Origin: Callorhinus ursinus
Taxonomy: Eukaryota > Chordata > Mammalia > Carnivora > Otariidae
Direction: 5' to 3'
DNA length: 64,000 nt
NCBI RefSeq assembly: GCF_003265705.1
Contig: NW_020312867.1
Location: 2,817,307 to 2,881,306 of the forward strand
Shown in pieces: positions 1 to 10,136 of the stretch. Every line of letters begins with the position of its first letter. Positions within the stretch are counted from its first letter, which is position 1. The notes below the pieces were generated by a model. The model was not told the origin of the DNA. It searched no databases and was given only the letters and a program-made list of their open reading frames with translations. The translations under genes were made by a program, and so were the position numbers.

Positions 1-48
1 GTATGGCTCTTAGTGGGAAAATACACATTTTTTGGTGGCAGACTTGGG

Positions 49-160
49 ATTGAATTCTGGCTCCACCAATATCTGGCCTCCGGCAAGTTATCTGCCCTCT
101 GAGCTTCGGTTTTCCCATCTGTAAAATGGAGCTAATAATTTATAAGACAGTGTATTTAAA
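49..160 (+). repeat. MIR SINE fragment
   Basis: Matches the MIR core pattern: TCTGGCTCCACCA, then GCAAGTTA, then CATCTGTAAAATGGAG. Confidence 0.72.
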
Positions 161-170
161 GCACACTGCA

Positions 171-489
171 GGAGCACTTGGCTGACTTACTCGGTAGAGC
201 ATGTGACTCTTTTTTTTTTTTAATAAGATTTTATTTATTTGAAAGAGGGAGAGGCAGAAACAGAGCAGGAGTCGGGGGGAGGAGGGAGAGGCAGTCCCCC
301 CGCTGGGCAGGGAGCCCTACGTGGGGCTCCATCCCAGGACCCTGAGATCCTGACCTGAGCCGAAGATAGATGCTTAACCAACTGAGCCACCCAGGTGCCC
401 CAAGCATGGAACTCTTGATCTCAGGGTCTCAGGGTCCTGAGTGTAAACCCCACATTGGGCATGGAGCCTACCTGAGAAAAAAAAAAAAA
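171..489 (+). repeat. Old CAN-SINE, split by a second one
   Basis: Head at 171-210 (TCGGTAGAGCATGTGACTCT type) and body at 403-489 with A-tail; interrupted by a - strand copy. Confidence 0.8.
211..402 (-). repeat. CAN-SINE inserted in the older copy
   Basis: Poly-T at the start, complementary head GCCACCCAGGTGCCCC at the end. The TSD is approximate: AGCATGTGACTCT at 198-210 versus 403-415, two mismatches. Confidence 0.88.
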
Positions 490-621
490 CACCACACTGC
501 AGTGCCTGTCCTAAAGATGCCCGAATGTTCCCATTTCCTTTCCTTGAATGTTGAAAATAAAACATCAAAAACAAGTTAAATGATTTTTAAAGTTACATTG
601 TTTTTACTATTTTTGATGTTA

Positions 622-824
622 TTTTTTTTTAAGGATTTAATTATTTATTTGAAAGAGAGAGAGCTCGCACATGAGCTGGGGCAGGGGCAGAGGGAGAGAA
701 ACTCAAGCCGACTTCCGGCTGAGCAGGAAGCCAGTTGCAGGACTTGATCTCACTACTCTGAGATCCTGACCTGAGCCAAAATCAGGAGTTGAACACTCAA
801 CCAACTGAGCCATCCGGGCACCCC
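622..824 (-). repeat. CAN-SINE
   Basis: Diverged copy with A/T tail at 622 and head complement ending GGGCACCCC at 824. Confidence 0.85.
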
Positions 825-1091
825 TAATAGATAAGATTTTAATGTAATCCATAAAAAGTTCTTAATAACATTTTAAAGTTAGTACATATAAATAGGTAAA
901 TTTCATTTTTTGGTGAGTCTAAAAAAATTATATATAGTCTATATAAATTCTCCTTTTAAGTAGAAAAGGCTGCCTACGCGTTCTTATCTGAAGTTAGACC
1001 CCATCAGGAGGGAGGACAATTTTCAGTTTTTTTTTACTTTGCTAACTGTATTAGTATCTAGCTCCTTACATGTGGTGATATTTTATGTTAG

Positions 1092-1165
1092 AGCTCAGCA
1101 GATCCATCAGTGCCAACTTAACAGAAAGCAAACGGCTTGTTGCTCTCCTGCTTTCCAGTTTCCAG
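1092..1165 (+). CDS. DSN1: DSN1 coding exon A
   Basis: Acceptor AG is at 1090-1091 and donor GTAAG at 1166. The exon opens with two bases of a split codon, then encodes 24 residues beginning LSRSIS and ending LLLSSFQ. Confidence 0.88.
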
Positions 1166-4100
1166 GTAAGAATCTTGGAATTGAGAAATGCTTTCTTTTT
1201 CTTTTTCTTTTTTTCTTAAACTGTTACTGTGACAGCCCCAAAAAGAGATCAGTATTGTGTAATGTATCAGTTAAGATTAAAAGATGCTTCTCTCTAGGTG
1301 GGATTAATTTAAAAGCCAGATTTAATCCCAGCAGCAGCTGATTTCTCTCTGGACTAGTCTCTCTACCAATCCCACTGGTTCTGGTGCTAACTGAAGCAGC
1401 TGACAGAGATTTCCTCAGTCTAGTATAGATTGCCCATTGGCAGCAAATGATGAGAATTTAAAGTGGGTGAAGGTCAATATCTAAGTTAAAGGAGACATTT
1501 AAGGTCTGACTACATACCGAGTGGAAATTATATGGCTAACTTGTGATTTACATCAGTTTAGATAAGTCATTTGTGTTAATTAAATGACCATGTTTCTCTG
1601 AACCAAAAATCAAAATGTATAGTCTGAGCAAAGAGATTTTTCCTGATCTACTTATTTGTTTATAGGAAAAAATCTTAGGTATAAAAATTAAATCATGTTT
1701 ACTTTCATGTTGATTAAACATCATGAAATTACATGAACTCGGGACTGGCCTGGAAAATCTTGGTTGTACTGAAAATGCTTTCCTTTATTTAGTTCTCTGT
1801 TCAGAAACTTGAACCTTTCCTAAAGGACACTGAGGGCTTCAGTCTTGAAAGTTTTAGAGCCAAAGGTAAGTTGCTAAGAACAGATGAGCAAGCTTTGGCC
1901 TTTGGCTTTACCTTCTGTTTAGGTCAGTTGAAGCTCCACTTTCAGGACCTCCATTTATAGGAGCTGCTGCCTCACAAAACCAGCCCCCCTCTATATTTTA
2001 AAGTTATGTTTAAAAAAGTAAGAGTATATGCTTATGACATTCAGAAGGTATAAAAGTGAGACGTAAGCCTGCCTCCCACCCAAGCCAGTCCAACTCCTCT
2101 GCAGAGGCCACCACAGCCACCAGCTTCCTGTTGATTATTACAGAGATCTTACTGCATTTTACAGAGATCTTTACCAACATTTTTACATGAATACCAAATG
2201 AACATATACTCTCTGCATTGTTCTTTACCTTGTCTTTTTTTTTTAAGATTTATTTACTAATTTTAGAGAGGGTGGGTGGGGGAGGGGCAAAAGATGAGAG
2301 AGAGAGAGACTCAGGCAGACTCCGTGCTGAGTGAGGAGCCTGATGCGGGGCTTATCTCATGACCATGAGATCATGACCTGACTTGAAACCAAGAGTCAGA
2401 CACCACGCAGGCGCCCCTTGTCTTATTTATTGTTTGTTTGAGAGAGAGAGAGAGAGAGAGCAAGGGAGAGAGCACAAGCAGTGGTTAGAGGCAGAGGGAA
2501 GGGGAGAAGTAGACTCTCCCACTGAGCAGGGAGCCTGACAGGGGGCTCAATCCTGATACCCTGGGATCATGACCTGAGCAAAGGGCAGACACTTAACTGA
2601 CTGAGCCACCCAGGCGCCCCTTGTCTTTTTTTTTTAAACCAGTTTGTCTTGCATGTTGTTCCATATTGCACATACAGAACTGTCTTGACATTTTAGTAGC
2701 CATATGACATTTCATTTTATAAATGTTCCATATATCATTTAACCAGTTCTTTACTGATGGGCTTTTAGGGTTGTTTCCAGTCTTTTGCTATTATAATGAA
2801 TAGGGTCATGAATACCTTTTTACACAAGTCTTTCGGCACATACACAAGTAAAAATAAATTTCTAGAACTGGAATTACATAGATCAAATGAAATGTGAGAA
2901 ATTACCAGATTGCCTTCCAGAAAGGTTATATCAGTTTATTCTCTTACGAGCAATATATGCAAGTATCTATTTTTTTCACACTCCTAACAGTTTTACCAAG
3001 CAGTTCAGATTTTTTACTATTTGATAGGTGATAAGAAGTATTTTCTAGCTTTAATCTGTGTTCCTTTTTCTTTCAAAGAGGATAAGCACTTTTTCATATT
3101 TTTTTGAGCCACTTGTACTTCATTTTCTGTGTATTGTTTGATTGTATCCTTTGTTCATTTTTTTTTAATCCATAATGTGTTGGTTGGGATAGTTTGCCCC
3201 TCATCTTGATGCAGGGTGCTTTTAGCACTGCTTCTGTCTGAAGGAGTATCCTTCTGTAAGTCTGGCTTTTCCTCCTGTAGGCTGGCAAAGGACAGTGGCG
3301 CAGCCAACACAGAAAACTCCTGTTTGTGCATGGCTAAAGGCGGTGGTGATTTTGTAGCATCCTGGGCACTTCACATCCATGAAATAGGAGTTAGGGCTCT
3401 GCGCCAGGCACTTCTTGTGTTTCCTTTTCTCTTCTGGGATGGGTGGAGGAGGTCCTTCAAGAGGGGATGTTCTTGTGGGGAGGTCGGCACCGCCGGAAAG
3501 GCTCCTTTTTTGTTTTTGAAAATTGGGATGTTGGCTTTTTTACATCAGTTTGTAGGAACTCTTTATACGTTAAGGAAATTAGCTGTTCATCTGTGATATA
3601 AGTTACAAATATTCTTAGGAATCCATTTTCAACTTTCTAGGAAGTAGCTTTTTACAGTATAACTACACAATCATCCAGGGTCAGAAATATTCAGTGTTAC
3701 CCACTTAAAAGACCTGGAAAATATATGAACTCAGGCTGTTGTTTATCTCGGCATTGGACCATCACCATAATTAGAGTAGATAGGATAGCTGTTTAACATC
3801 TGCTTTCCTCTTTGCATTTCTCACCTGAGTGCAACTGTAGATTCTTCCAAGTCGAAGCAGAGATCTGTTTTTACCTTATGCCCATAATTCTTTATTCTCC
3901 TTTAACATTTTTCATTACGCCCCTGCCTATTGCCTGACTACTGTAATATGTTCTTCCTTTCAGTGCCAGCAGTTGAAATTTCTTGAAAGAATGAAATGTC
4001 AGTGCACGTATAACTTTTAACTAGTTTTCACCAGTCAAGTAAAAAAAAAACGCTATCATAAATGTCATAAAGAGGAGTTGTCTTCCATTTTATCTATATC

Positions 4101-7100
4101 TACCCAAAGAACAAAGATAAAATATTTCTGCATATTTATACTACTTCTTTAAATAGGTGAGAGGGCCAAAATGTAACAGGGGACCCTAGAGCTGAGACCA
4201 CCTTGGGTATATCTTTGTCAGCAGCTTGCTCTGGAAATTCATATTCTATATATTTTATAACGTACTTTTTTTTCCCCCCTCTAGCATCTTCTCTTTCTGA
4301 AGAATTGAAGCATTTTGCAGAGAGCCTGGAAGGTAATGGAACTCTACAAAAATGTTTTGAAGATTCAAAAGGGTATGTGCAGTTCCCCTTCTGTTCTAAA
4401 TTATAATTGAATTAAGACTTTTCATTATAATTAGTTGCTTATTCACTCAACAAACATTTATCCAGCATCTTCTACACATCAGGCTCTTCTAGATGCTGGA
4501 GATAAAATGATAAATAAGCAAGGTCTTTCTTAAGTATTTTAACAGGAGAGACAATCAAATACGTAGAAAATAAGGATTTCAGGTAGTGATGATCTAAGCA
4601 GTCAGTCACTATGATAGGTACTTGAAGGGGGTGTACACAACTTTAGTTAGTGTACAGAGAAGACCTGTAAGACCTGAGTGGTGGGAAGGAACCAGCCATG
4701 GAAAGATGAGAGGAAAAGCATTGTTCAGATATTTGCTAGCAAGGCAAGTTGGTGATAAACTTATGTTCTTCAGCTGTTGGTAAGCAAGAATCTTAGAAGT
4801 TTTTAAATCCCAGCCCCAAACTGGTAGTTCCTTTATAGGGGCAGGGTCTAACCCTCTATCTCCTGCCTTGCAATAAATCATGTCACCTGGGCTTACCTCA
4901 TAAAACTTTTTAGTTTTGACTTCACAAAGGTTTACTTTCCCACAGATTGTTAGAATTAACATTGCCGGGGCGCCTGGGTGGCTCAGTCGTTAAGCGTCTG
5001 CCTTCGGCTCAGGTCATGATCCCAGGGTCCTGGGATCGAGCCCCGCATTGGGCTCCCTGCTCCGCGGGAAGCCTGCTTCTCCCTTTCCCATTCCCCCTGC
5101 TTGTGTTCCTTCTCTCGCTGTGTCTCTCTCTGTCAAATAAATAAATAAAATCTTAAAAAAAAAAAAAGAATATTACTATCCAGGAGATGAAAAATATGTT
5201 GGCTTAGCATAGTATCTCTTTTAATGCAGTGTATTTAAGTCCCAGCTGCTGCATCTCAGAGGTGATAGAGGCTTTGTGTCACAGGCCTTGATGGAGAAAC
5301 ATGAAAGGTGGCACAACTAACTTGTCTTTGCCAGGTAGAGTACCGAGTACATCTGCAGAATTTTGGCATTTTCAGGGCTTCTTTTCCATCAGGATTAGTT
5401 ACCCAACTGAGCTGAGCCATTAGTGTAAATATACATAATCCCTGTCCACTGATAGCATCATTTTGAGTGGGAAGAAGAGGTGTCACATACAAAAGTATTG
5501 TTGGGCCTTAAAAGGTGACTCAAAAAGAAGAGACACAAAAACAGTGTTCACCAGGGGCACCTGGGCAGCTCAGTCAGTTGAGTGTCTGACTCTTGGATTC
5601 TGCTCAGGTCCTGATCTCATGGCTAGTGAGATCAAGCCCCAAGTCAGGCTCCATGCTTAGCGAGAATCTGCTTGGATATTCAATCCCTCTGTCGCTTCCT
5701 CCACTCACGCTTTCTCTCTCTCTCTCTCAAATAAATAAATAAATAAATAAATAAATATTTTTAAAAAAATGATGTGAACAAAAGTTTGGAGATAGAAAAC
5801 TCCAGATGTTTGAGGGTGGGGCTGAGTGAGATTATATGGGGCAGAATAGGTGAAAGGAAACAATTGGAATCAAAGTTAATGAGCTGGTTGGAGCCAAAAC
5901 AGCCTAAAGTGCCAGGTTGAAGAGTTTTCACTTTTATTCTGAATGCAGTCAAGAGTCACGGAGTTTTAGGCAAGGAAAACAAAATTAAGGAATATTTTAG
6001 GGAAGGGTAATCTCGCTATAGGTGAATTGGAATCGATGAGAGAAATGGAAAATAAAGAGACCACTGAGGAAATTGTTATCTAGTGCAAAAGTGAGAGAGA
6101 CCTCAAGGATTAATATTTGTTGAAAGATGAATTCTGAATATCTTTTACTGCCATTAAAATTTTGTAAGGCATCCTATTAAAAGCAAGGGCTTTTGAAAGA
6201 TTTATATTGATCTTACAGTCCTATCTGTGTTTCAGAAAATCATCAGATTTGTCTCTGGAAACATCAGTGGCTGAAATGAAGGAATACATAACAAAGTAAG
6301 TGAAAATGAGTGATCTTTTGTTGGAAAATCTAAATTCATCTGGGGAAAATAACTAGGTCTGGAAAAAATTAATAGTAAACATTCCATTCAGAGTCTCAGT
6401 ACTAGTGTGTCAACACTGGAATTTAGAAAACTGCATATTGGGATCTTGTGGGCTTTACTGATAGCCAGTTTCATAGAATGGAGTCTAGGGAATAAGGATG
6501 TTAATTTGATTTTAAGAACTCATGTTTGATTTGATTAAATTAACATCCTCTGAATCAGTCGGGCTTTCTAATCCTTTAATGACCTTTTTATTCACATCTT
6601 AGAAGGAGAGTAGACACCTGATGTACTTATTGTTGCCCTCAGTGATTCAGAATGAGATGATCAAAAAGTAACTGATTATTTTTTTCCTGATTCTATAGAT
6701 TTTCTTTGGAACGTCAGTCTTGGGATCAGCTCTTGCAGTACTACCAGAAGGAGGCTGAAGAGATCATATCCAGGTTAGCTCCATGATTGGAAATGGGAAG
6801 CTATCTTTTTACCTTGTGGAATTTGATTTGAATTGATTTCAGTTCTATTAGCACAAATTGAAAGATGAATCCTTTCTCATAGGCCAATCAGCTCATCAAA
6901 GCTCTATAAAATGTGTATTAGCACTCTAGAACTATAAATGGAGAGTTGGGGGAAAGGGAGGGAGAGTGGGTGTCACTATTTTCAGTCAAAGAACAGAATT
7001 GCTTCTGTTCTGTGTCCTTGGCTGCTTTCCCACATCCTGGAGGAGACAGGCCCATCTCTGCCCTGTACCGGGGCACCCGGGCTTGGGCCAAAATCTTGGT

Positions 7101-10100
7101 CAGGGTACATCAGTTTGCACGTGGCCTTTAAGCTGCAGGTAAGGGAGAGAACCCTGGCCAGGTCCTTCGTGGAGATGCAAAGACATGGAAGGGGGTGATG
7201 AAAGAGGGTGTATAGGAGAGAGAGGATCTTTGGGTCCTAAAGGCATAAAAAGTGGGAAAGTGCTAGACTTTGATTTAGTTGGCCATCTAAGCCAGTGATT
7301 TTAAGCTTTTTTTCCCCCAACAGTATCTCAGCTAGAAACCCAAATATTTAATGTTAGCTAAAACCCTAACTGCAGAAGTGGCCTCTTTGTAAGGAGGTGC
7401 TTTCAGGAACATGGTTTGAAAACTTCCGCAGTCTAGGCACTGATGGTTACCAGTTACTTTATTTGCCCCTTACATGTTCTGTTTATGAAGATAGGTAAAG
7501 TATAAGATGAAAGTTTCAGAATAAGAACTTTTGATGTGGCATAGCTTATTGGTTAAGAGGAATGCTTCTGGAAGCAGAGTGTCTCTGTTAAAATACTAAT
7601 TACGCCTTCATTTTGTGACCTTGGGCAAGCTACTTAATCTCTAAGCTTGAAGTTCCTCTTGAAAACGGGGATAATATTAGTACCCACCTCATTGGGTTGT
7701 TGTGAGTGTAAAGTGAGGTGAAATGGAACGTGTTTAGCAGGGTCTGGCAGTCAGGAAATTTTGGGAGTGGTTGTTGTTAAAGAGTCCTCAGTTTTCATGA
7801 ACTTTCCATCATATTCAGTTATTTCAGATAATTGAAGTGGCCCAGCATTTTTCGGAAAAGATCATAGATATGGATTTCAGGAAAGCAAGCTTTGGCTTTA
7901 CCATACCCCACCTATAGTCCTTTTTGTAAATGGACCTTACTGTTAGGTGGAGTCAACTGAGCTGAAGGTTCTAGCATTTCCTGGAGCCCAGTGTTATAAA
8001 TATATTGACACTAGAATAATCGTTTCAGACCCCCTTATTAATAAGAAAGCCTACGCCTACAGTAGAGTGGAAGAATATTGGTTCAGGTTAATAAAGCCTT
8101 AATGGCGATTTTCTCCCCTAGGTTGTCTTACATATCTTCCCCCAGAAAATGATGATAAAAATTCCTTGAGGGGCGCCTGGCTGGCTCAGTCTGTTAAGCA
8201 TCTGCCTTTGGCTCAGGTCATGATCTCAAGGTCCTGGGATCAAGCCCTGTGTCAGGTCCCTGCTCAGTGGGGATTCTGCTTCTCCCTCCCCCCTCTGCTT
8301 GTGCTCTCTGTCTCTCTCTCAAATAAATAAATAATTAAAAACCCTTTAAAAAAAATTCCTTGAACGCTCTTTTGTTCTTTTTTTTCCTTCCAGAGGATCA
8401 GCTGAAACCAAAGTTACTGAAGTTGAAGTGGAACCTGCAACATATCTTGGATCTTCCCAGAGTGAAGTCCTTAATACAAAGCCTGACTACCAGAAGATAT
8501 TGCAGAACCAAAACAAAGTCTTTGATTATATGGAGTTGGTGGTGAGTTGGCTCATATTTTATTTATTCATTTGACAGAGAAAGAGCACAAGCAAGGGGAG
8601 CTGCAGGCAGAGGGAGAGCGAGAAGCAGGCTCCCCGCTGAGCAGGGAGCCCAACACAGGGTTCGATCCCTGGGATCATGACCTGAGCCGAAGGCAGATGC
8701 TTAACCAACTGAACCACCTAGGTGCCCCTCTAAGGTGCCATTTTAACAAACACTTGAAAGAAATGAGGAAGTGAGCCCTGAGGACATTTGGGAGAATGGT
8801 ATTGTATCACTCCAAGTATCAACAGAAAGTAGATGCACTTGATAAAGGTTAATTGAAGGAGTGATATATAAAGTGTAGGTATTGAGGAAACCACAAGGAT
8901 TAGTGCAGTAACCTGGGGCTTAGAGGCAGCTGAACTCTTACTGTCCCTAGGCCTGAAGGGTGGAGGGGAAGAACAGTCACTGTGGTACCAGAGGAAGAAA
9001 GTTATATAGTGGGCGATGACCTTTAGTTGAGAGACAAAACTAACTCAAGACGACCCTTCCAGCAAGCCTGCATAAAAATATCCTGACTTCATTCAACTCC
9101 CTCCCACTTGGGCTCCCTCTTGGCTAAACCTGCCCAGACACCAGAGGACATGGAATCCTGTTTGAGGTTATGCTTGGCAGCCTCCCAGGCCATAGAGCAA
9201 CATGGAGAAGTGCAGTGTGAATCTGGAGGAGCAAACAAAGTGTGTGGCACAAGCTTTCCAGGTTGAAAAGACAGCAAAGCAAAGCTCCTGAGCAGGAGCT
9301 TGCCTGTCCCTTCTTGAGGAACATCAAAGAAGTCACAGACCCTTATAGCTCACAGCTGTTTTTCATGTGCAGATGGATGAACTGCAAGGGTCAGTGAGGC
9401 AGCTGCATGCTTTTATGGATGAAAGTACCCAGTGTCTCCAGAAGGTGTCAGTACAGCTCGGTGAGTGTGTGTCTTCAGGGGACTAGAGCTTGCGCTATTT
9501 TATATGTGATAGCCCTTCAGATACAAACTACCCTTCAAAGCATATGGTCTCAGAAAATAAGGCCTGTATGAGATGATTTCTTTTTCTCCCCTCACCATAA
9601 TTATTATGCTGTGGGTACTCAAAGTTGATGGGAAATTTCTAGATGTGAATTCCACAGGAACACAGTAGATTGGAAAATTAAATCCCCACAAACTGTGTTT
9701 TAGTAAATCCAAGCTTTTAAATATCCATTGTCGTTTTCCTCTTCATTCTTCAAGAATCCACTAAGTGACACTGACATTACTTCCCTGTTGCTTTTCCTTG
9801 GCCTCCTCCAGCCCTAAATTATTTGCTATATGTACCTTCGTTTTCTCATTACATTGTATTATGGTTGTGGTTGCAGCTGGCTTTCCTGCCGGACTGCCAT
9901 CTCCTTGAGGACAGAGACTCTTATTTGTCATTGTAATGCCCTTCAGTGTCTGGCACAGTTGTCCATACAAGAAGTTTTCAATAAATGTTATTTTGAATTC
10001 AATTGAAATTTACTTTTGTCTTTCCTCTGCAGGGAAGAGAAGCACACAACAATTAGACCCCTCTCCAGCTCGAAAACTGCTCAAGCTTCAGCTACAGAAC

Positions 10101-10136
10101 CCACCTACCACACATTGCTCTAAGTCTTGTCAGTGA
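1092..10136 (+). CDS. DSN1: DSN1, MIS12 kinetochore complex subunit (3' part, eight coding exons)
   Basis: Coding exons are 1092-1165, 1793-1865, 4285-4372, 6236-6295, 6699-6773, 8394-8541, 9373-9460 and 10033-10136 (stop TGA 10134-10136). Joined, they give about 235 residues matching the C-terminal two thirds of mammalian DSN1 (human protein about 356 residues), with landmarks such as [36 protein letters not shown] and [18 protein letters not shown]. All introns are GT-AG and phases are continuous. DSN1 is known to join MIS12, PMF1 and NSL1 in the rod-shaped MIS12 complex, which links centromeric CENP-C to KNL1 and NDC80 in mitosis. The N-terminal exons, including the region with the Aurora B sites, lie upstream of the window. 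No frameshift or premature stop is seen. The C-terminal tail ends in SKSCQ and seems slightly shorter than in human, as far as I recall the human protein. NDRG3 follows on the same strand. Confidence 0.95.
1166..1792 (+). other. DSN1 intron, unique sequence
   Basis: A 627-base intron in which I see no repeat or regulatory feature beyond the splice sites. Confidence 0.6.
1793..1865 (+). CDS. DSN1: DSN1 coding exon B
   Basis: Acceptor TTATTTAG ends at 1792 and donor GTAAG starts at 1866. It encodes [16 protein letters not shown] and onward to RAK, ending in phase 1; the Ala codon is split G|CA with the next exon. Confidence 0.93.
2235..2417 (-). repeat. CAN-SINE, first of a tandem pair
   Basis: The short motif CCTTGTCTT occurs at 2228, 2416 and 2619, bounding both members of the pair. 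Confidence 0.85.
2425..2620 (-). repeat. CAN-SINE, second of a tandem pair
   Basis: Contains an (AG)n run at about 2440-2460; head complement ends GGCGCCCC at 2620. Confidence 0.88.
3158..3506 (-). pseudogene. RPS27: RPS27 processed pseudogene (retrocopy)
   Basis: Read on the minus strand, this is an intronless near-full-length copy of ribosomal protein S27 mRNA: 5'UTR (CTTTCCGGCGGTG), coding region, short 3'UTR and a poly(A) tail seen as T at 3158-3166. Recognisable peptides include [12 protein letters not shown] and CQPTGGKA, with both CxxC zinc-ribbon pairs. It is dead: the start ATG is ATC, and small deletions shift the frame in the basic N-terminal part and again further on. It sits inside an antisense L1 fragment whose sequence resumes at about 3510. 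The paralogue RPS27L is less likely, since the 3'UTR resembles that of RPS27. Confidence 0.88.
4285..4372 (+). CDS. DSN1: DSN1 coding exon C
   Basis: A C/T-rich tract leads to the acceptor at 4283-4284, and donor GTATGT starts at 4373. It encodes [17 protein letters not shown] through FEDSK and ends in phase 2 (GG|A). Confidence 0.93.
4435..4625 (-). repeat. L2 fragment
   Basis: Antisense L2 3'-end pattern: TTCACTCAACAAACATTTAT, then a GATGCTGGAGATAAA block. Confidence 0.5.
4967..5167 (+). repeat. CAN-SINE, little diverged
   Basis: Near-consensus head with GTCGTTAAGCGTCTGCC and body GCTCCGCGGGAAGCCTGC, (AAAT)n and A-tail. Flanks AGAATTAACATTGCC and AGAATATTACTATCC are a diverged TSD. Confidence 0.92.
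5553..5768 (+). repeat. CAN-SINE, older type
   Basis: GGGGCACCTGGGCAGCTCAG head; ends in a long (AAAT)n run at about 5729-5760. Confidence 0.88.
5770..6130. repeat. Old mammalian repeat, probably L2-related
   Basis: GA-rich degenerate text with the TTTTATTCTGAATGCAGTCA type motif seen in a widespread mammalian repeat. Family uncertain. Confidence 0.3.
6236..6295 (+). CDS. DSN1: DSN1 coding exon D
   Basis: Acceptor TTTCAG ends at 6235 and donor GTAAGTG starts at 6296. It encodes [19 protein letters not shown] and ends with AA of a Lys codon completed in the next exon. Confidence 0.93.
6296..6698 (+). other. DSN1 short intron
   Basis: 403 bases, AT-rich, with no repeat recognised. Confidence 0.6.
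6699..6773 (+). CDS. DSN1: DSN1 coding exon E
   Basis: Acceptor TCTATAG ends at 6698; donor GTTAGC at 6774 is weaker than consensus. It encodes [17 protein letters not shown] and onward to EEIIS, a predicted helical stretch, and ends in phase 2. Confidence 0.93.
7535..7770 (+). repeat. MIR SINE
   Basis: Long, clear MIR: GTGACCTTGGGCAAGCTACT core, then GGGGATAATATTAGTACCCA and GGGTTGTTGTGAG. Confidence 0.85.
8170..8350 (+). repeat. CAN-SINE next to DSN1 exon F
   Basis: TSD AAAAATTCCTTGA at 8157-8169 and 8351-8363. The second TSD copy ends 30 bases before the exon. Confidence 0.92.
8394..8541 (+). CDS. DSN1: DSN1 coding exon F
   Basis: The pyrimidine-rich tract 8367-8390 leads to acceptor CAG ending at 8393; donor GTGAGT starts at 8542. 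The 148-base exon encodes [14 protein letters not shown] through DYMELV. A + strand CAN-SINE with its TSD ends about 30 bases upstream, and a - strand CAN-SINE starts about 12 bases downstream. Confidence 0.94.
8542..9372 (+). other. DSN1 intron
   Basis: Starts with a CAN-SINE 12 bases after the donor; 8730-9372 is unassigned, with no coding signal on either strand that I would trust. Confidence 0.6.
8554..8728 (-). repeat. CAN-SINE just after the DSN1 exon F donor
   Basis: TTTTATTTATTCATTTGACAG start and GGTGCCCC end; begins about 12 bases after the exon, in opposite orientation to the copy at 8170. Confidence 0.9.
9373..9460 (+). CDS. DSN1: DSN1 coding exon G
   Basis: Acceptor GTGCAG ends at 9372 and donor GTGAGTG starts at 9461. 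It encodes [20 protein letters not shown] and then CLQKVSVQL, ending with G of a split Gly codon. Confidence 0.94.
9885..10000 (+). repeat. L2 3' end
   Basis: Classic order: CTCCTTGAGGACAGAGACTC, GTCTGGCACAG, TTCAATAAATGTTATTTTGAA. The AATAAA here is intronic and not a gene signal. Confidence 0.72.
10033..10136 (+). CDS. DSN1: DSN1 terminal coding exon and stop
   Basis: Acceptor CTGCAG ends at 10032. It encodes [20 protein letters not shown] and the tail ending SKSCQ, then TGA at 10134-10136. The basic [12 protein letters not shown] block is well conserved in DSN1. Confidence 0.95.

Larger units (their letters stand above)
1..1091 (+). other. DSN1 intron (upstream part)
   Basis: Holds a MIR fragment, a nested CAN-SINE pair and a third CAN-SINE. 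No earlier DSN1 exon was recognised here. From 825 to 1091 the sequence is AT-rich and unremarkable. Confidence 0.7.
2005..3600 (-). repeat. Old L1 3'-end fragment, composite
   Basis: Recognised by the antisense L1M-type phrases around GTTGTTTCCAGTCTTTTGCT and CTAGAACTGGAATTACAT. It is interrupted by two CAN-SINEs and the RPS27 retrocopy. Ends approximate. Confidence 0.6.
1866..4284 (+). other. DSN1 intron with L1, two CAN-SINEs and RPS27 retrocopy
   Basis: A layered insertion: an old antisense L1 split by two tandem CAN-SINEs and by the RPS27 retrocopy. From 3600 to 4284 nothing further is recognised. Confidence 0.7.
4373..6235 (+). other. DSN1 intron
   Basis: Contains an antisense L2 fragment, two + strand CAN-SINEs and an old mammalian repeat after 5770. 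The stretch 5170-5550 shows nothing clear. Confidence 0.65.
6774..8393 (+). other. DSN1 intron
   Basis: A less AT-rich unassigned stretch at 6930-7260 that matches no family I know, then a MIR, then a CAN-SINE abutting the acceptor region of the next exon. Confidence 0.6.

Noticed and set aside
1039..1341. 100-codon frame at the DSN1 exon
   Set aside because: It reads exon 1092-1165 in the wrong frame and continues into intron; the true frame matches DSN1.
3216..3596. 126-codon + strand frame
   Set aside because: It is the antisense of the RPS27 retrocopy plus L1 sequence.
9969..9990. AATAAA near 9981 as an earlier DSN1 poly(A) signal
   Set aside because: It lies in the last intron within an L2 3' end, upstream of the terminal exon.
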